Shown piece after piece: positions 41,654-50,213 of a stretch of DNA of 64,000 bases. Source of the DNA: Rahnella laticis. Lineage in GTDB: Bacteria; Pseudomonadota; Gammaproteobacteria; Enterobacterales; Enterobacteriaceae. The stretch lies in assembly GCF_015644585.1 (NCBI RefSeq), contig NZ_JADOBI010000010.1:140326-204325 (forward strand), in the 5' to 3' direction. Position 1 is the first letter of the stretch, and each line of letters starts with the position of its first letter. The notes under the pieces are model-generated. The model made no database searches and was not told where the DNA came from. It saw nothing but the letters and a program-made list of their open reading frames with translations. Position numbers and translations under genes: made by a program.

Positions 41654-43569
41654 ATTCGGCTCAAACAGTCGATCGCAATCGCCTTGAAGCTTTCAAAATT
41701 CTCACTGCTCAGCAGCCGGCTCATCGAACGCTCCCGCACAAACGTCACGAACAAATCGTAAATCGCCATCGCCTCTTCGTAATCTGCCTTGCTGATCGCC
41801 AGCAGGAAAATCACGTGCGCCGTTTCTCCTTCGCCCCAGGCAATGCCCTGCGGTGATAGCAGCGTGATCACCACGGTTTTCTTCGCCAGCAAACCCAGCG
41901 AGTGCGGCAACGCAATACCTTCGCCCAGCATGGTCGAGACAATCTCCTCGCGCTCACACACGGACGGGTAAAACGCCTGATCGACATATCCTTCTGCTTC
42001 AAGCTGCGAGCAGACATGGCGGAAAAGCTCCGCCTGCGTCATCGGCTCATTGACGATCATGAAGTGTTTTTCGTCGAAGAATTTTTCCAGCATATAGGGC
42101 CGGGTGCGGTCGACCAGCACCAGCTTGCCGAGCTGCTCCATCTGGTATTCCGTCGGGAACGGCGACAGCACCACTACCGGTTTATTCTTCTCAGTAATGC
42201 GGGCGTTGGAGATAATAAAATCTTCGTCGATGTGTTCCAGCTTCTCGTAATCGCGCAGCGACACAATCTGCTTCATCACCAGTTGCGGATATTTGCGGCT
42301 AATCTGTGCCTGAATCATGCGGATGGTCGAATTACCGGTATCGCAGACCAGCATGACCTGCGGATGGCGCTGGTAGCCGATGTTGTAATGCCGCTCCAGC
42401 CCGACGCCAATATGCAGCACCAGAAAGCCGATTTCATTCTCGCTCAGCGTGTACGGCGTGTATTTCCCCCAGCTTGAGACCGCTGCCAGCGTGACGTCAT
42501 ACGCCATCGGATAATGCTGTTTGATATTACTCAGCAGCGGATTGGGGATATTAATCTGGTATTTCACCCGCGTAATCATGGTCTTGATGTGCGTCAGGAG
42601 ATCAGCTCGCAGCTGCTTATCGCCCTGCAAATCATAGTTATAGTGCGAGTTGATGTACGAAAGAATGTAATCGACCAGCGACTCATCGTCGTCGGCGTTA
42701 ATGTCCGTCGGTAAAATCTGCTGGACGCGGCGCGCGGCAATATTCACCCGCAGATACGCCTCTTCCGAAGCGGGGATTTCCTTACCGACCAGATTTTTCA
42801 GCTCCGCCGCCAGCCGCACAGAAACCTGCTTCACCGCCGGATCACCGTCTTCGGCATCAAAATCTGTCAGCGGATAACCGCCGGTAATGCGTTTAATCGC
42901 CACGGCGCAATAGAGGATCAGATATTGCTCGCCTTCATCCGTCAGCTGAATGGAAGACTGCGTCAACAACTGATGCATAAAACGCGTCAGCGGAACTAAC
43001 GCTTCCGGCTCGAGGCTTTCGGCCTTCAGCAGCGGATTGGTCTGTTCCTCGGCATCCAGCTGAAACAACAAATCGGTCAGACAGGCGCGGATCGCCAGCT
43101 CTGCGCCGAACAGTTTCATGCCGTATCGCGGTTTGGTTTCGATATTCAGGTGATAACGCGCCAGATGCTCCCTCACCTCAGCCATATCATTTTGCAGGGT
43201 TCCCCGGCTGACAAACCATTCATCGGCCAGATCTTCCAGCTTTAATGAAAAAGCTGAGGTCAAAAAGCGGATCAGCAACGTATTCACCCGTCCGGCGGCG
43301 GTGCGCGGCGTCGGGTTCGGTTTGCGTTGCGTTGATTGCTGTAACGACGAAAAGAGCGCCGCATCATCGATGCGCAGCTGGTATCCGCTGCCCCGGCTGT
43401 GGACAAACGTCGCGCCGTAACCGGCAATGATTTCATTCAGTGCCGTGATGTCAGCGCGCACCGTTCTTGTCGATACCGCCAGACGTTTTGCCAGCTCATC
43501 CTGAGGCAGGGTTTCGGTCTGGAGCGCATCGAACAATTGCGCCAGCCGTTGATTGGGAAATCTCACCAT
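41650..43569 (-). CDS. PRD-containing transcription regulator with EIIB and EIIA domains
   Basis: A 639-residue regulator of the MtlR/LicR type. N-terminal helix-turn-helix regions (about 5-65 and 100-135), PRD1 (about 175-285), PRD2 (about 290-395), EIIB-like (about 403-495, Cys409 in LVCDTGNST) and EIIA-Fru-like (about 500-639, His556 in GIALPHSLG). PRD2 keeps His386 (VLHIGVG), whereas the matching PRD1 region reads LILYCAVAIKR without His. Such proteins activate sugar operons when PTS components signal substrate; here it should control the adjacent genes on the same strand. Exact orthologue name unknown. Confidence 0.9.
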   Translation of the reverse strand: MVRFPNQRLAQLFDALQTETLPQDELAKRLAVSTRTVRADITALNEIIAGYGATFVHSRGSGYQLRIDDAALFSSLQQSTQRKPNPTPRTAAGRVNTLLIRFLTSAFSLKLEDLADEWFVSRGTLQNDMAEVREHLARYHLNIETKPRYGMKLFGAELAIRACLTDLLFQLDAEEQTNPLLKAESLEPEALVPLTRFMHQLLTQSSIQLTDEGEQYLILYCAVAIKRITGGYPLTDFDAEDGDPAVKQVSVRLAAELKNLVGKEIPASEEAYLRVNIAARRVQQILPTDINADDDESLVDYILSYINSHYNYDLQGDKQLRADLLTHIKTMITRVKYQINIPNPLLSNIKQHYPMAYDVTLAAVSSWGKYTPYTLSENEIGFLVLHIGVGLERHYNIGYQRHPQVMLVCDTGNSTIRMIQAQISRKYPQLVMKQIVSLRDYEKLEHIDEDFIISNARITEKNKPVVVLSPFPTEYQMEQLGKLVLVDRTRPYMLEKFFDEKHFMIVNEPMTQAELFRHVCSQLEAEGYVDQAFYPSVCEREEIVSTMLGEGIALPHSLGLLAKKTVVITLLSPQGIAWGEGETAHVIFLLAISKADYEEAMAIYDLFVTFVRERSMSRLLSSENFESFKAIAIDCLSRI

Positions 43570-43657
43570 TATTCTTCCATATCGTTGTAACGTAGCCCCG
43601 TTCCGGCCTTTATAAGGAAAAGATAGAAACGGGGTTTGGTTCTTTTACACGGGTCTT

Positions 43658-44857
43658 TCAGGGCGCGATCACCATCTGCGACGGGCTGCCGACGGCCACA
43701 TAGCCATCTACAAACGTCAGCTTGCCGCTTTCCGCTGATACCTTGAATGTAGTGATGTTATCGCTTCGTTGATTCATTGCGTAAATATATTTGCCGTCCG
43801 GTGACAAAGTGAGCGTGCGCGGATAATCGCCACGGGTCCAGGTTTCCCCGCCCCAGGTCATCCCGCCTTCACCGGTCACGTTGATTTGCGCGATGCTGTT
43901 GTGCAGACGATTGGCAACGTACAGATGTTTACCATCTTTGCTCAGAACAATGCCCGCGGCGAAGTTCGTGCCTTTGAAACCGGCCGGCAGCGTGGACAAG
44001 CTGTGCAGCTCGCTGAGCGTGCCTTTTACGGCGTCAAAGCGATAGCTGGTCAGCGTCGAAGCTTCTTCGTTAATCAGGAAAACGACTTTGCCGTTAGGAT
44101 GAAACACGAAATGACGCGGTCCGGCGCCTTCCGAAGAGGCCTTAATGAACGGCGGATCGTTGGCTTCGAGCACGCCCGTTTCGCCGTTGAGCTTCCACTG
44201 ATAAATCCGGTCCAGCCCCAGATCGGTGGAGAACACGAATTTGCCGGAAGGATCGGTGGCGATCATGTGCGCATGCGGGCCGTTATGGTCGCTGATGGCA
44301 AAACTGCCTTCCGCCGCGGCCGCCGGTTTACCCGCACCTGCCGGGCCAGAATCCTGCTGGCTGTTGCTGGCATCGCTCAGTTTGCCGCTGGCATCCACGG
44401 GGAATACCGCGACCACGCCGCTGATGTAATTAGCCACCAGCAGATGGCCGCCTTTCGGCGTCAGGGACAAATACACCGGCCCCGCGCCCTGCGAATCCAC
44501 CTGATTAATCAGCGTCAGGCTGCCGTCTTCTGGCGAAATCCGGTAAGCCGCTACCGCGCCGTGTTTGCCGCCGTTGTAATTATCAATTTCACTGCCAATA
44601 AACAGCGTTTTACCGTCATGGCTGAGCACCATCTGGGCCTGATTTGGCAACTGGCTGGCGAGCGTTTTATCGCTCAGCGCACCGGTTTTAGGATCGAACT
44701 TAAAGCGGTAGACACCTTCCCCGTTGGGGTTGTAAGTGCCGACATACGCGAAATGTGGCGTTGTGGAAGTCATTGTTTTTTCTGCTGCGTAGAGCGGCAT
44801 GGCCGAAACGGCCAGCATCGCGGAGGTTAAACCTGAAATCAGAAACCAGTTTCTCAT
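43658..44857 (-). CDS. Exported lactonase-family seven-bladed beta-propeller
   Basis: A 399-residue protein of the 6-phosphogluconolactonase-like (lactonase_7/Pgl) beta-propeller family. Unlike cytosolic Pgl it has a signal peptide (MRNWFLISGLTSAMLAVSAM, cleavage near PLYAA), so it acts in the periplasm. Repeated blade motifs include LSHDGKTLFIGSE, LTPKGGHLLVANY, FHPNGKVVFLINE, LSKDGKHLYVANR and LSPDGKYIYAMNQ. The ATG at 44857 follows GAGGA; the upstream in-frame start lacks one. It sits inside the sugar-acid cluster, suggesting hydrolysis of an aldonolactone before uptake; the substrate is inferred. Confidence 0.88.
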   Translation of the reverse strand: MRNWFLISGLTSAMLAVSAMPLYAAEKTMTSTTPHFAYVGTYNPNGEGVYRFKFDPKTGALSDKTLASQLPNQAQMVLSHDGKTLFIGSEIDNYNGGKHGAVAAYRISPEDGSLTLINQVDSQGAGPVYLSLTPKGGHLLVANYISGVVAVFPVDASGKLSDASNSQQDSGPAGAGKPAAAAEGSFAISDHNGPHAHMIATDPSGKFVFSTDLGLDRIYQWKLNGETGVLEANDPPFIKASSEGAGPRHFVFHPNGKVVFLINEEASTLTSYRFDAVKGTLSELHSLSTLPAGFKGTNFAAGIVLSKDGKHLYVANRLHNSIAQINVTGEGGMTWGGETWTRGDYPRTLTLSPDGKYIYAMNQRSDNITTFKVSAESGKLTFVDGYVAVGSPSQMVIAP

Positions 44858-44975
44858 ACATTTCCTCAAACCTGGGTTGTCAGACAAACGAGAGGCTCAG
44901 AGCCCGTTCAGTGGATGAAGGGCGCTGAGTGTTTAACCGCGCAGACGGCTTACCGCGCAGGAAAGGTCAGATTAT

Positions 44976-45716
44976 TCAGCCAATCAGCTTTTTGACGCTG
45001 GCCAGCAGGGTTTTCACATCGTCAGGACGGGTATTACCGGTCGCGCTGTCGATAATAGAGCTGTAGATATGCGGGATGATTTTGGTCACGCCTGCGGCCA
45101 GCGCGATTTCCATAATCGGCTCGAAGTTTTCCAGATCGATACCGCCGGTCGGCTCCAGCCAGAAATCCTGTTCAGCACAGGCACGCGTCACGGCAGCGAA
45201 TTCCTCACGGGTTTTCAGGCCGCCCATCGGGAAATATTTCACCGAGCTGCCGCCCATGTCTTTGAGCAGCGCAATCGCTGTTTCCACCGGCACAATCGCG
45301 TCACTGGCGGCAGAGCTCAGCGGCCCGGTGTTAATTTTGACGAAACCGACTTTGCCGGTCGGCGAAATCAGGCCGTTGACCACGCTGTCGTTTTGACCAA
45401 GCAGCGCACGGCTGGTGCCGACGCCGGTGAAGACCTGATTCACATGCTGCGGCTGAACGTGTTGTGAAATCTGGCTGACCATCAGCGACTGACGCGGATC
45501 GCCCGCGCCCAGGCCTACGGACAGCGCGTTTTCGATAAGCGCGGCATATTCCTTCATGTCGGCGACGGCGCTTGCGACATCCGCGTAGTTTTTGGAAAGC
45601 ACACCGACCAGCACATGCCCTTCTGCGGCTTCGTAGATATCCCGGGCGTTGTCTTTTGACCCTGCCAGCACGTTCAGGCAGACGCGGTCACGGTAGAAAT
45701 TTGGGGTCAGCTTCAT
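44976..45716 (-). CDS. KDGP-aldolase family protein (DgaF/EF_0839-like)
   Basis: A 246-residue TIM-barrel protein of the family related to 2-dehydro-3-deoxyphosphogluconate aldolases (DgaF in Salmonella glucosaminate catabolism). Expected reaction: cleavage of KDGP to pyruvate and glyceraldehyde 3-phosphate. Conserved segments are VCLNVLAGS near the N-terminus, GFVKINTGP, SVKYFPMGGLKTREEF with the likely Schiff-base Lys (SVKYFP), and EPTGGIDLENF. The ATG overlaps the stop of the ammonia-lyase gene, so the two enzymes are made together. Confidence 0.9.
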   Translation of the reverse strand: MKLTPNFYRDRVCLNVLAGSKDNARDIYEAAEGHVLVGVLSKNYADVASAVADMKEYAALIENALSVGLGAGDPRQSLMVSQISQHVQPQHVNQVFTGVGTSRALLGQNDSVVNGLISPTGKVGFVKINTGPLSSAASDAIVPVETAIALLKDMGGSSVKYFPMGGLKTREEFAAVTRACAEQDFWLEPTGGIDLENFEPIMEIALAAGVTKIIPHIYSSIIDSATGNTRPDDVKTLLASVKKLIG

Positions 45717-46840
45717 GCTTTCTCTCCACTGAAAAGTTGTTTGAAACGGTCGGCGACGATGGCGAGCTGCGGCGGCGTCACGCTGCGCACGTCGACTTCA
45801 ATCTTGCCTTCGTTGGCGCGGTAGCCACGGAAGTAAATGGCGATATCGCCGTTTTTCATGGCGTCCACGATGGCTTTGGTTTTCCAGCCCAGAACCGCTT
45901 CATCGAAAGTGATTTCGGTACGGGCGATATCGCGCCCCGCGCTGTCCCAGACTACGCGGCCGGTCACGCCATTGATTTCATTCAGGCTGGCAATAAATGG
46001 CGTCATTTTGTCGACCATTTCCTGCCCGGTGGTTTTCGGCAGCGTGATGTAACTTTCAATCGCCTGCGTCAGGCCAAGAATGCCTTCTTTGCCGACTTTC
46101 ATCGCACGGCCGATGCCGCCGGATTGCAGTTTCACCCATTCGACAGCCTGTTTTTTGCCCAGCACCAGGCCGCTGGTCGGGCCCTCGATGGCTTTCGCGC
46201 CGCTGTAAATCACCAGATCAGCGCCCATTTCGTAATAACAGGTCAGGTCTTCTTCAGCCGCCGCATCCACAATCAGTGGCAAATTATGTTCGCGGGCAAC
46301 CTGCGCCGCCTCTTCCACGGACAGAATGCTTTTCTGCACAGAATGGTGGGATTTGATGTACAGAATGGCCGCCGTGCGTGGCGTAATGCAGGCCGCAAGC
46401 TGCGCCGCAGAGCATTCGTTGGCATAACCGGCTTCCACTATTTTACCGCCGCCCATCGTCACCATCGTGCCTACCGGCGCACCGAAATTCACGTTGTGGC
46501 CTTTTGGCAACACGATGTCGTGAGGGATTTCCAGCGGCGCCGCATGCAGGTTTTCCAGCAGCCAGGCATCATCTTTCACAATCACCGCCGCGACCGACTG
46601 CGCAATCCCGGCAGACGCACAGGACACCACCACCGCGTTTTCGACATTCAGCAATTTAGCGATGTAAGCACCGGTTTTGTTCACCAGATCCTTCATCTCG
46701 AAATAATGATTCAGGCCAGTATTCACCACCGCCGCCACTTCTTCGCGTGGCGTGGAAACACCGAGCGCCGTCATACGACCGGACGCGTTAATAACCTGTT
46801 TCAGCTGATATTTTTCATACAAAGATTGTTCAGAAGACAT
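45713..46840 (-). CDS. DgaE-family PLP-dependent ammonia lyase
   Basis: A 375-residue fold-type I PLP enzyme of the SelA/DgaE group. Salmonella DgaE dehydrates and deaminates D-glucosaminate 6-phosphate to KDGP and ammonia. PLP Lys is expected in YSGAKAIEGPTSG (about 211-223), the cofactor Asp is in LIVDAAAEEDL (about 184-194), and N-terminal QVINASGRMTALG is the family start. It is translationally linked to the aldolase downstream and overlaps the deacetylase upstream by 11 bases. It supplies the aldolase substrate in the proposed pathway. Confidence 0.9.
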   Translation of the reverse strand: MSSEQSLYEKYQLKQVINASGRMTALGVSTPREEVAAVVNTGLNHYFEMKDLVNKTGAYIAKLLNVENAVVVSCASAGIAQSVAAVIVKDDAWLLENLHAAPLEIPHDIVLPKGHNVNFGAPVGTMVTMGGGKIVEAGYANECSAAQLAACITPRTAAILYIKSHHSVQKSILSVEEAAQVAREHNLPLIVDAAAEEDLTCYYEMGADLVIYSGAKAIEGPTSGLVLGKKQAVEWVKLQSGGIGRAMKVGKEGILGLTQAIESYITLPKTTGQEMVDKMTPFIASLNEINGVTGRVVWDSAGRDIARTEITFDEAVLGWKTKAIVDAMKNGDIAIYFRGYRANEGKIEVDVRSVTPPQLAIVADRFKQLFSGEKA

Positions 46841-47963
46841 GAGCAGATTTCCCTTCTTCGGTTAACAGAGTGACACCCGCGACCACGGCAGCCAGAGGTA
46901 CCAGCAAACTTTCGCCCTTCGCGGACTGACCTTCGGAATCGACAAATACCTGCGGCACAAAACGCTGTTCAAACAGCGTCAGGTCAGCGTCAGCGCCCAC
47001 TTCGAGACGCCCTTTTGCAGGCAGGCGTAAAGCATCGGCGGCGTGAGAGGTGACGCAATCAATCACCTGCGTCAGCGTCATACCCACGCTAAAGAATTTG
47101 GACATCACCGTCGCCAGGCTGTGAACCGGCCCGTTCATGCGGTTGCGGCAGTAAATATCGGAGCTGATGGTGTGGGGCAAAATGCCCTGTCTTATGGCGA
47201 GTTCCGCCACTTCAAAACTGAAACTGGCGGTGCCGTGCCCGACATCGAGCAGCACACCACGGCTCAGCGCGCGTTTAATCGAATCGCGCAGCACGCCTTC
47301 AGGTGACAGGATCCGGTTCGGTTTGCCGTTATAGCAGTGCGTAATGATGTCGCCGGACGTCAGCAAATCTGCGATTTCATCAAGGTTCGGCGGGTTGTTC
47401 CCGATATGAACCATCAGCGGTAAATCATTATTTTCCTGCTGAATTTCTTTCGCGCGAACCAGCGGCTTAATCCCGTTCTGGCCGACGACGCTGCTGCTCA
47501 TGCGCGCTTTGATCCCGATGATAAAACCGGGGTTGCGCGCAATGGCGTCACGCACGCCAACTTTGTCGATCTGCGCCATATCGGCCAGTTCGTTCTGCGT
47601 GACAATGCCGGTGCGGGCGATATTCAGAAACGCAAAGACGTTGGTTTTCGCCTCGCGGGTAATCTTATAAAAATCGTCGACATCATTTGCGCCGGTGCTT
47701 CCGGCATCGGCCACGGTGGTGACCCCGCAGGCCACGCCGATCAGGTCAGCGTCGTCATGATAAATCGGCGATTTTGGGTAACAGTGAACGTGGGAGTCGA
47801 TCCAACCGGCGCTGGCGTAAACCTTGCCTTGGAGGTCGAGTGTCTGGCGGGCGGTGGCGTCGGGTGCCAGCGTGCCGATAGCGGCGAACTTGCCGCCCTG
47901 AATTGCAATATCAGTCAGGCTGCCGTCTGTGCTTTTTGCCTGTCGGATGATTAAGTCATACAT
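46830..47963 (-). CDS. Amidohydrolase/deacetylase family metallohydrolase
   Basis: A 377-residue amidohydrolase-superfamily protein with a binuclear metal site. HxH in WIDSHVHCY (about 53-61), bridging Lys likely in GIKARMSS, metal His in MVHIGN and THCYNG, and catalytic Asp in TISSDIYC. It resembles N-acyl amino-acid or N-acetyl amino-sugar deacetylases. In this operon it would remove the N-acyl group so that the DgaE-like lyase can act; that role is inferred from order. GGAGAA precedes the ATG. Confidence 0.9.
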   Translation of the reverse strand: MYDLIIRQAKSTDGSLTDIAIQGGKFAAIGTLAPDATARQTLDLQGKVYASAGWIDSHVHCYPKSPIYHDDADLIGVACGVTTVADAGSTGANDVDDFYKITREAKTNVFAFLNIARTGIVTQNELADMAQIDKVGVRDAIARNPGFIIGIKARMSSSVVGQNGIKPLVRAKEIQQENNDLPLMVHIGNNPPNLDEIADLLTSGDIITHCYNGKPNRILSPEGVLRDSIKRALSRGVLLDVGHGTASFSFEVAELAIRQGILPHTISSDIYCRNRMNGPVHSLATVMSKFFSVGMTLTQVIDCVTSHAADALRLPAKGRLEVGADADLTLFEQRFVPQVFVDSEGQSAKGESLLVPLAAVVAGVTLLTEEGKSAHVF

Positions 47964-48033
47964 ACGACGTTCTCCATAATCTCAGGCGCCAGAGAAATCC
48001 TGACGCCTGATTACTGCTTTCTTATTGAAGTAC

Positions 48034-48681
48034 TTACAGTGATACCGGGAAGATAGCGCCCAGCACCATCGCACCGAGAATGGCACCGCCGGTGATCGGT
48101 TTCTGCCACAGGTAGAAACCCAGCGCGCCAAGCAGTGAACCCAGGCCGATTGGAATCGACGCGGCCATCGCGGAGAGGATAATCAACGGCCCGAGGAAGC
48201 GGCCGGAGGCGTTACCCGCACCCATCATCACATCCGCACCGTAGGTGGAATTGCTCTGATTGATGGTGAATTTACGCGCCAGAATGATGATGTATCCCAC
48301 GGCTAAACCGAGGATCAGGCCAGTCACCAGCGAAGCGGCGAAGTTCGCCACCGGGAAGATAATCCCCGCGCCGAGCAACAGTGCCGGAACGCCCAGACCA
48401 ATACCGGTCTGGATCGCACCGCCGATATCCAGAATACCGACCAGCGAACCTTCGATAATGCGGGCAAACAGGAAACTGGCACCGAAAGCCGCAACCGCGC
48501 CATACACGCCGGTATCCATGCCTGAACGCAGCATCGAAACAAACGCCACTTCGTTAAAAGCACCAATGCCGTACAGGTAATACATGTGCGTCCCGGCGAA
48601 AACGCCAGAGGACAGCAGACCGACGAAGATCGGGAACGACCACTCGGCGTACCAGAAACCACGTTTGGTTTGTTCTTCCAT
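48034..48681 (-). CDS. DUF4310 membrane protein, transporter-like
   Basis: A 215-residue integral membrane protein with about five or six hydrophobic segments rich in Gly/Ala (IFVGLLSSGVFAG, LVGILDIGGAIQTGIGLGVP, LILGLAVGYIIILA and the C-terminal GAILGAMVLGAIFP). Family of unknown function; it always accompanies DUF4311/DUF4312/SFCGS proteins in my recollection. The ATG at 48681 has AAGGGAG at the right distance; an ATG at 48687 is too close. Proposed as one half of the permease. Confidence 0.85.
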   Translation of the reverse strand: MEEQTKRGFWYAEWSFPIFVGLLSSGVFAGTHMYYLYGIGAFNEVAFVSMLRSGMDTGVYGAVAAFGASFLFARIIEGSLVGILDIGGAIQTGIGLGVPALLLGAGIIFPVANFAASLVTGLILGLAVGYIIILARKFTINQSNSTYGADVMMGAGNASGRFLGPLIILSAMAASIPIGLGSLLGALGFYLWQKPITGGAILGAMVLGAIFPVSL

Positions 48682-48693
48682 TGTCATGCTCCC

Positions 48694-49470
48694 TTACTTG
48701 CCGCTGAGTGAGTTGTGAATGCCGTTCAGCCACGCGGGAACATCCAGCATGAAAGACTGCAACAGTTTGACGTCGAAACCGCGGAAGAAGCCGCTGAGTG
48801 CGAACAGCGCGATAATCGCCGCCATCATCACTTTGGTGACGCGGTTCCAGCCGCTTTCTTCAACGCCTTTCCCGATCAGAATACCCAGCACCAGACCCGG
48901 CACGGCGTTACCCATGATCATCTGCGCCAGACCACCGAAAATGGTGGCCCAGAAACCGGAACGACGTCCTGCATCGATTGCCGCCAGCCAGAAAATGACG
49001 GGCATCACGGTGTTCACCAGCAGGTTGGCCGCAGGCACCAGCACTTTAATCGCCGTCACCTGCAACGCCGCAGGTACCGCGGATGCGGTGGTATTCAGGA
49101 ATGCCACCACAATCATGCCGATGATGCCGCCCGCAATCGCCATCTTGCGCGGGTCATGCATGGTTTCAGCCACATTGCGGTTTTTGAACATCAGGGCAGC
49201 GGTCGCCCAGTGAGGGATGATGCGGTGGTCGACGTCCTGTGTGAAAGAACCCGCCGCAACGGAAGAAGCCCAGGCGTTAAAGAAGAAGCCCAGACCAAAT
49301 GAGAAATGCGAAGCCGGATCGCCTTCACAGGAATTTAATTCCCCAAGAGTACGAAAAGCCCCCATCCCTTGCACGGTAGGCGCGTGGAACATACGTGCAG
49401 CACCTGCACCTACCCCCACGCCAACCAGTCCGCCGATAATAAGCGACTTAAATAAAATAATTAAAAACAT
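48694..49470 (-). CDS. DUF4311 membrane protein, transporter-like
   Basis: A 258-residue integral membrane protein with about six to seven transmembrane helices (N-terminal IILFKSLIIGGLVGVGVGAG; later IAGGIIGMIVVAFL, MPVIFWLAAIDAG, VPGLVLGILIGKG, MMAAIIALFALSGFF). A polar loop at about 35-95 contains LNSCEGDPASHFSFGLGFFFNAW. Function unknown. Together with DUF4310 it is the only multi-spanning protein in the operon, so it is the prime permease candidate. Not recognisable as a PTS EIIC or EIID. Confidence 0.85.
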   Translation of the reverse strand: MFLIILFKSLIIGGLVGVGVGAGAARMFHAPTVQGMGAFRTLGELNSCEGDPASHFSFGLGFFFNAWASSVAAGSFTQDVDHRIIPHWATAALMFKNRNVAETMHDPRKMAIAGGIIGMIVVAFLNTTASAVPAALQVTAIKVLVPAANLLVNTVMPVIFWLAAIDAGRRSGFWATIFGGLAQMIMGNAVPGLVLGILIGKGVEESGWNRVTKVMMAAIIALFALSGFFRGFDVKLLQSFMLDVPAWLNGIHNSLSGK

Positions 49471-49502
49471 CAGTATATCCTTGTCATTTATAGCTAACGT
49501 TT

Positions 49503-49802
49503 TTATTTCGTGACAAAAACTACCTGTTCCGTATTAATAACAGTCAGGTTGACGGTAATGTCTAACGCCACGTAATAACTCTTTCTTTCCCTGGCCAGAA
49601 AAAAGAACAGAAACTTTTCTCTTTTTACTGATTCTTCGGCCGTAATAACCTTGACGTCCTGCGGTTCGATGCGCAGTAAGACATTATTGGCCGAAGATTT
49701 GAGAACCGTCCTCTGAACCTGACTCAGTGCGGAAGAAAAGGCGGCAGCCTTATTTTCGCCCTTTCCTTCAACCCGAACTGTCGTGGTTAATTGTTGCTTC
49801 AT
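49503..49802 (-). CDS. DUF4312 small protein
   Basis: A 99-residue protein of unknown function, alpha/beta by its alternating hydrophobic pattern (QLTTTVRVEGKGENKAAAF, VLLRIEPQDVKVITAEE, YYVALDITVNLTVIN). No transmembrane helix or signal peptide. Its ATG overlaps the stop of the SFCGS gene by one base, so the two small proteins are made in step and may form a soluble complex that docks on the DUF4310/4311 membrane proteins. Confidence 0.85.
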   Translation of the reverse strand: MKQQLTTTVRVEGKGENKAAAFSSALSQVQRTVLKSSANNVLLRIEPQDVKVITAEESVKREKFLFFFLARERKSYYVALDITVNLTVINTEQVVFVTK

Positions 49803-50167
49803 TACGCCTGACCATACTTCTTGTTATAAGCTTCAACCAGACGCTGACCCAGTTCTTCTTTATCCATAAATCCGAACCCTAATACCAGACAGCCTTCGTT
49901 AATTGCCGTCACACCTTCATCCACTGAACGCATTCCGTACTTGGCTTTATATCCGTATTTGTTTTGTGCGGTAATCGCACCGGCGCCGCCGCTGCCGCAG
50001 AAGGAAATACCAAAGGTCGCGCCTTCTGCTTTCATCACGTCGCCGAGTTTCATATCGGCTGCCATGCCTGGGACAACAATGGCTCTTCCGCCAGCCGCTT
50101 CCACGCCTGCTGCCACTTTCTGGCCTTTACCTAAACGGTCGCCGATCACAACTAATACTTGTCCCAT
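49802..50167 (-). CDS. Glycine-rich SFCGS family protein
   Basis: A 121-residue soluble protein carrying the family-defining ISFCGSGGAGAITAQNKYGYK (about 54-74) and an N-terminal beta-strand/loop VLVVIGDRLGKGQ. The Cys within a Gly-rich loop after a beta strand recalls the phospho-cysteine loop of EIIB proteins, but the family is not proven to be phosphorylated. GGAGAAG precedes the ATG. Probably a soluble component of the proposed transporter. Confidence 0.87.
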   Translation of the reverse strand: MGQVLVVIGDRLGKGQKVAAGVEAAGGRAIVVPGMAADMKLGDVMKAEGATFGISFCGSGGAGAITAQNKYGYKAKYGMRSVDEGVTAINEGCLVLGFGFMDKEELGQRLVEAYNKKYGQA

Positions 50168-50213
50168 AATTTACTTCTCCAGTTTGGTTAATTCATTAAA
50201 ACAAAAATCAGGA

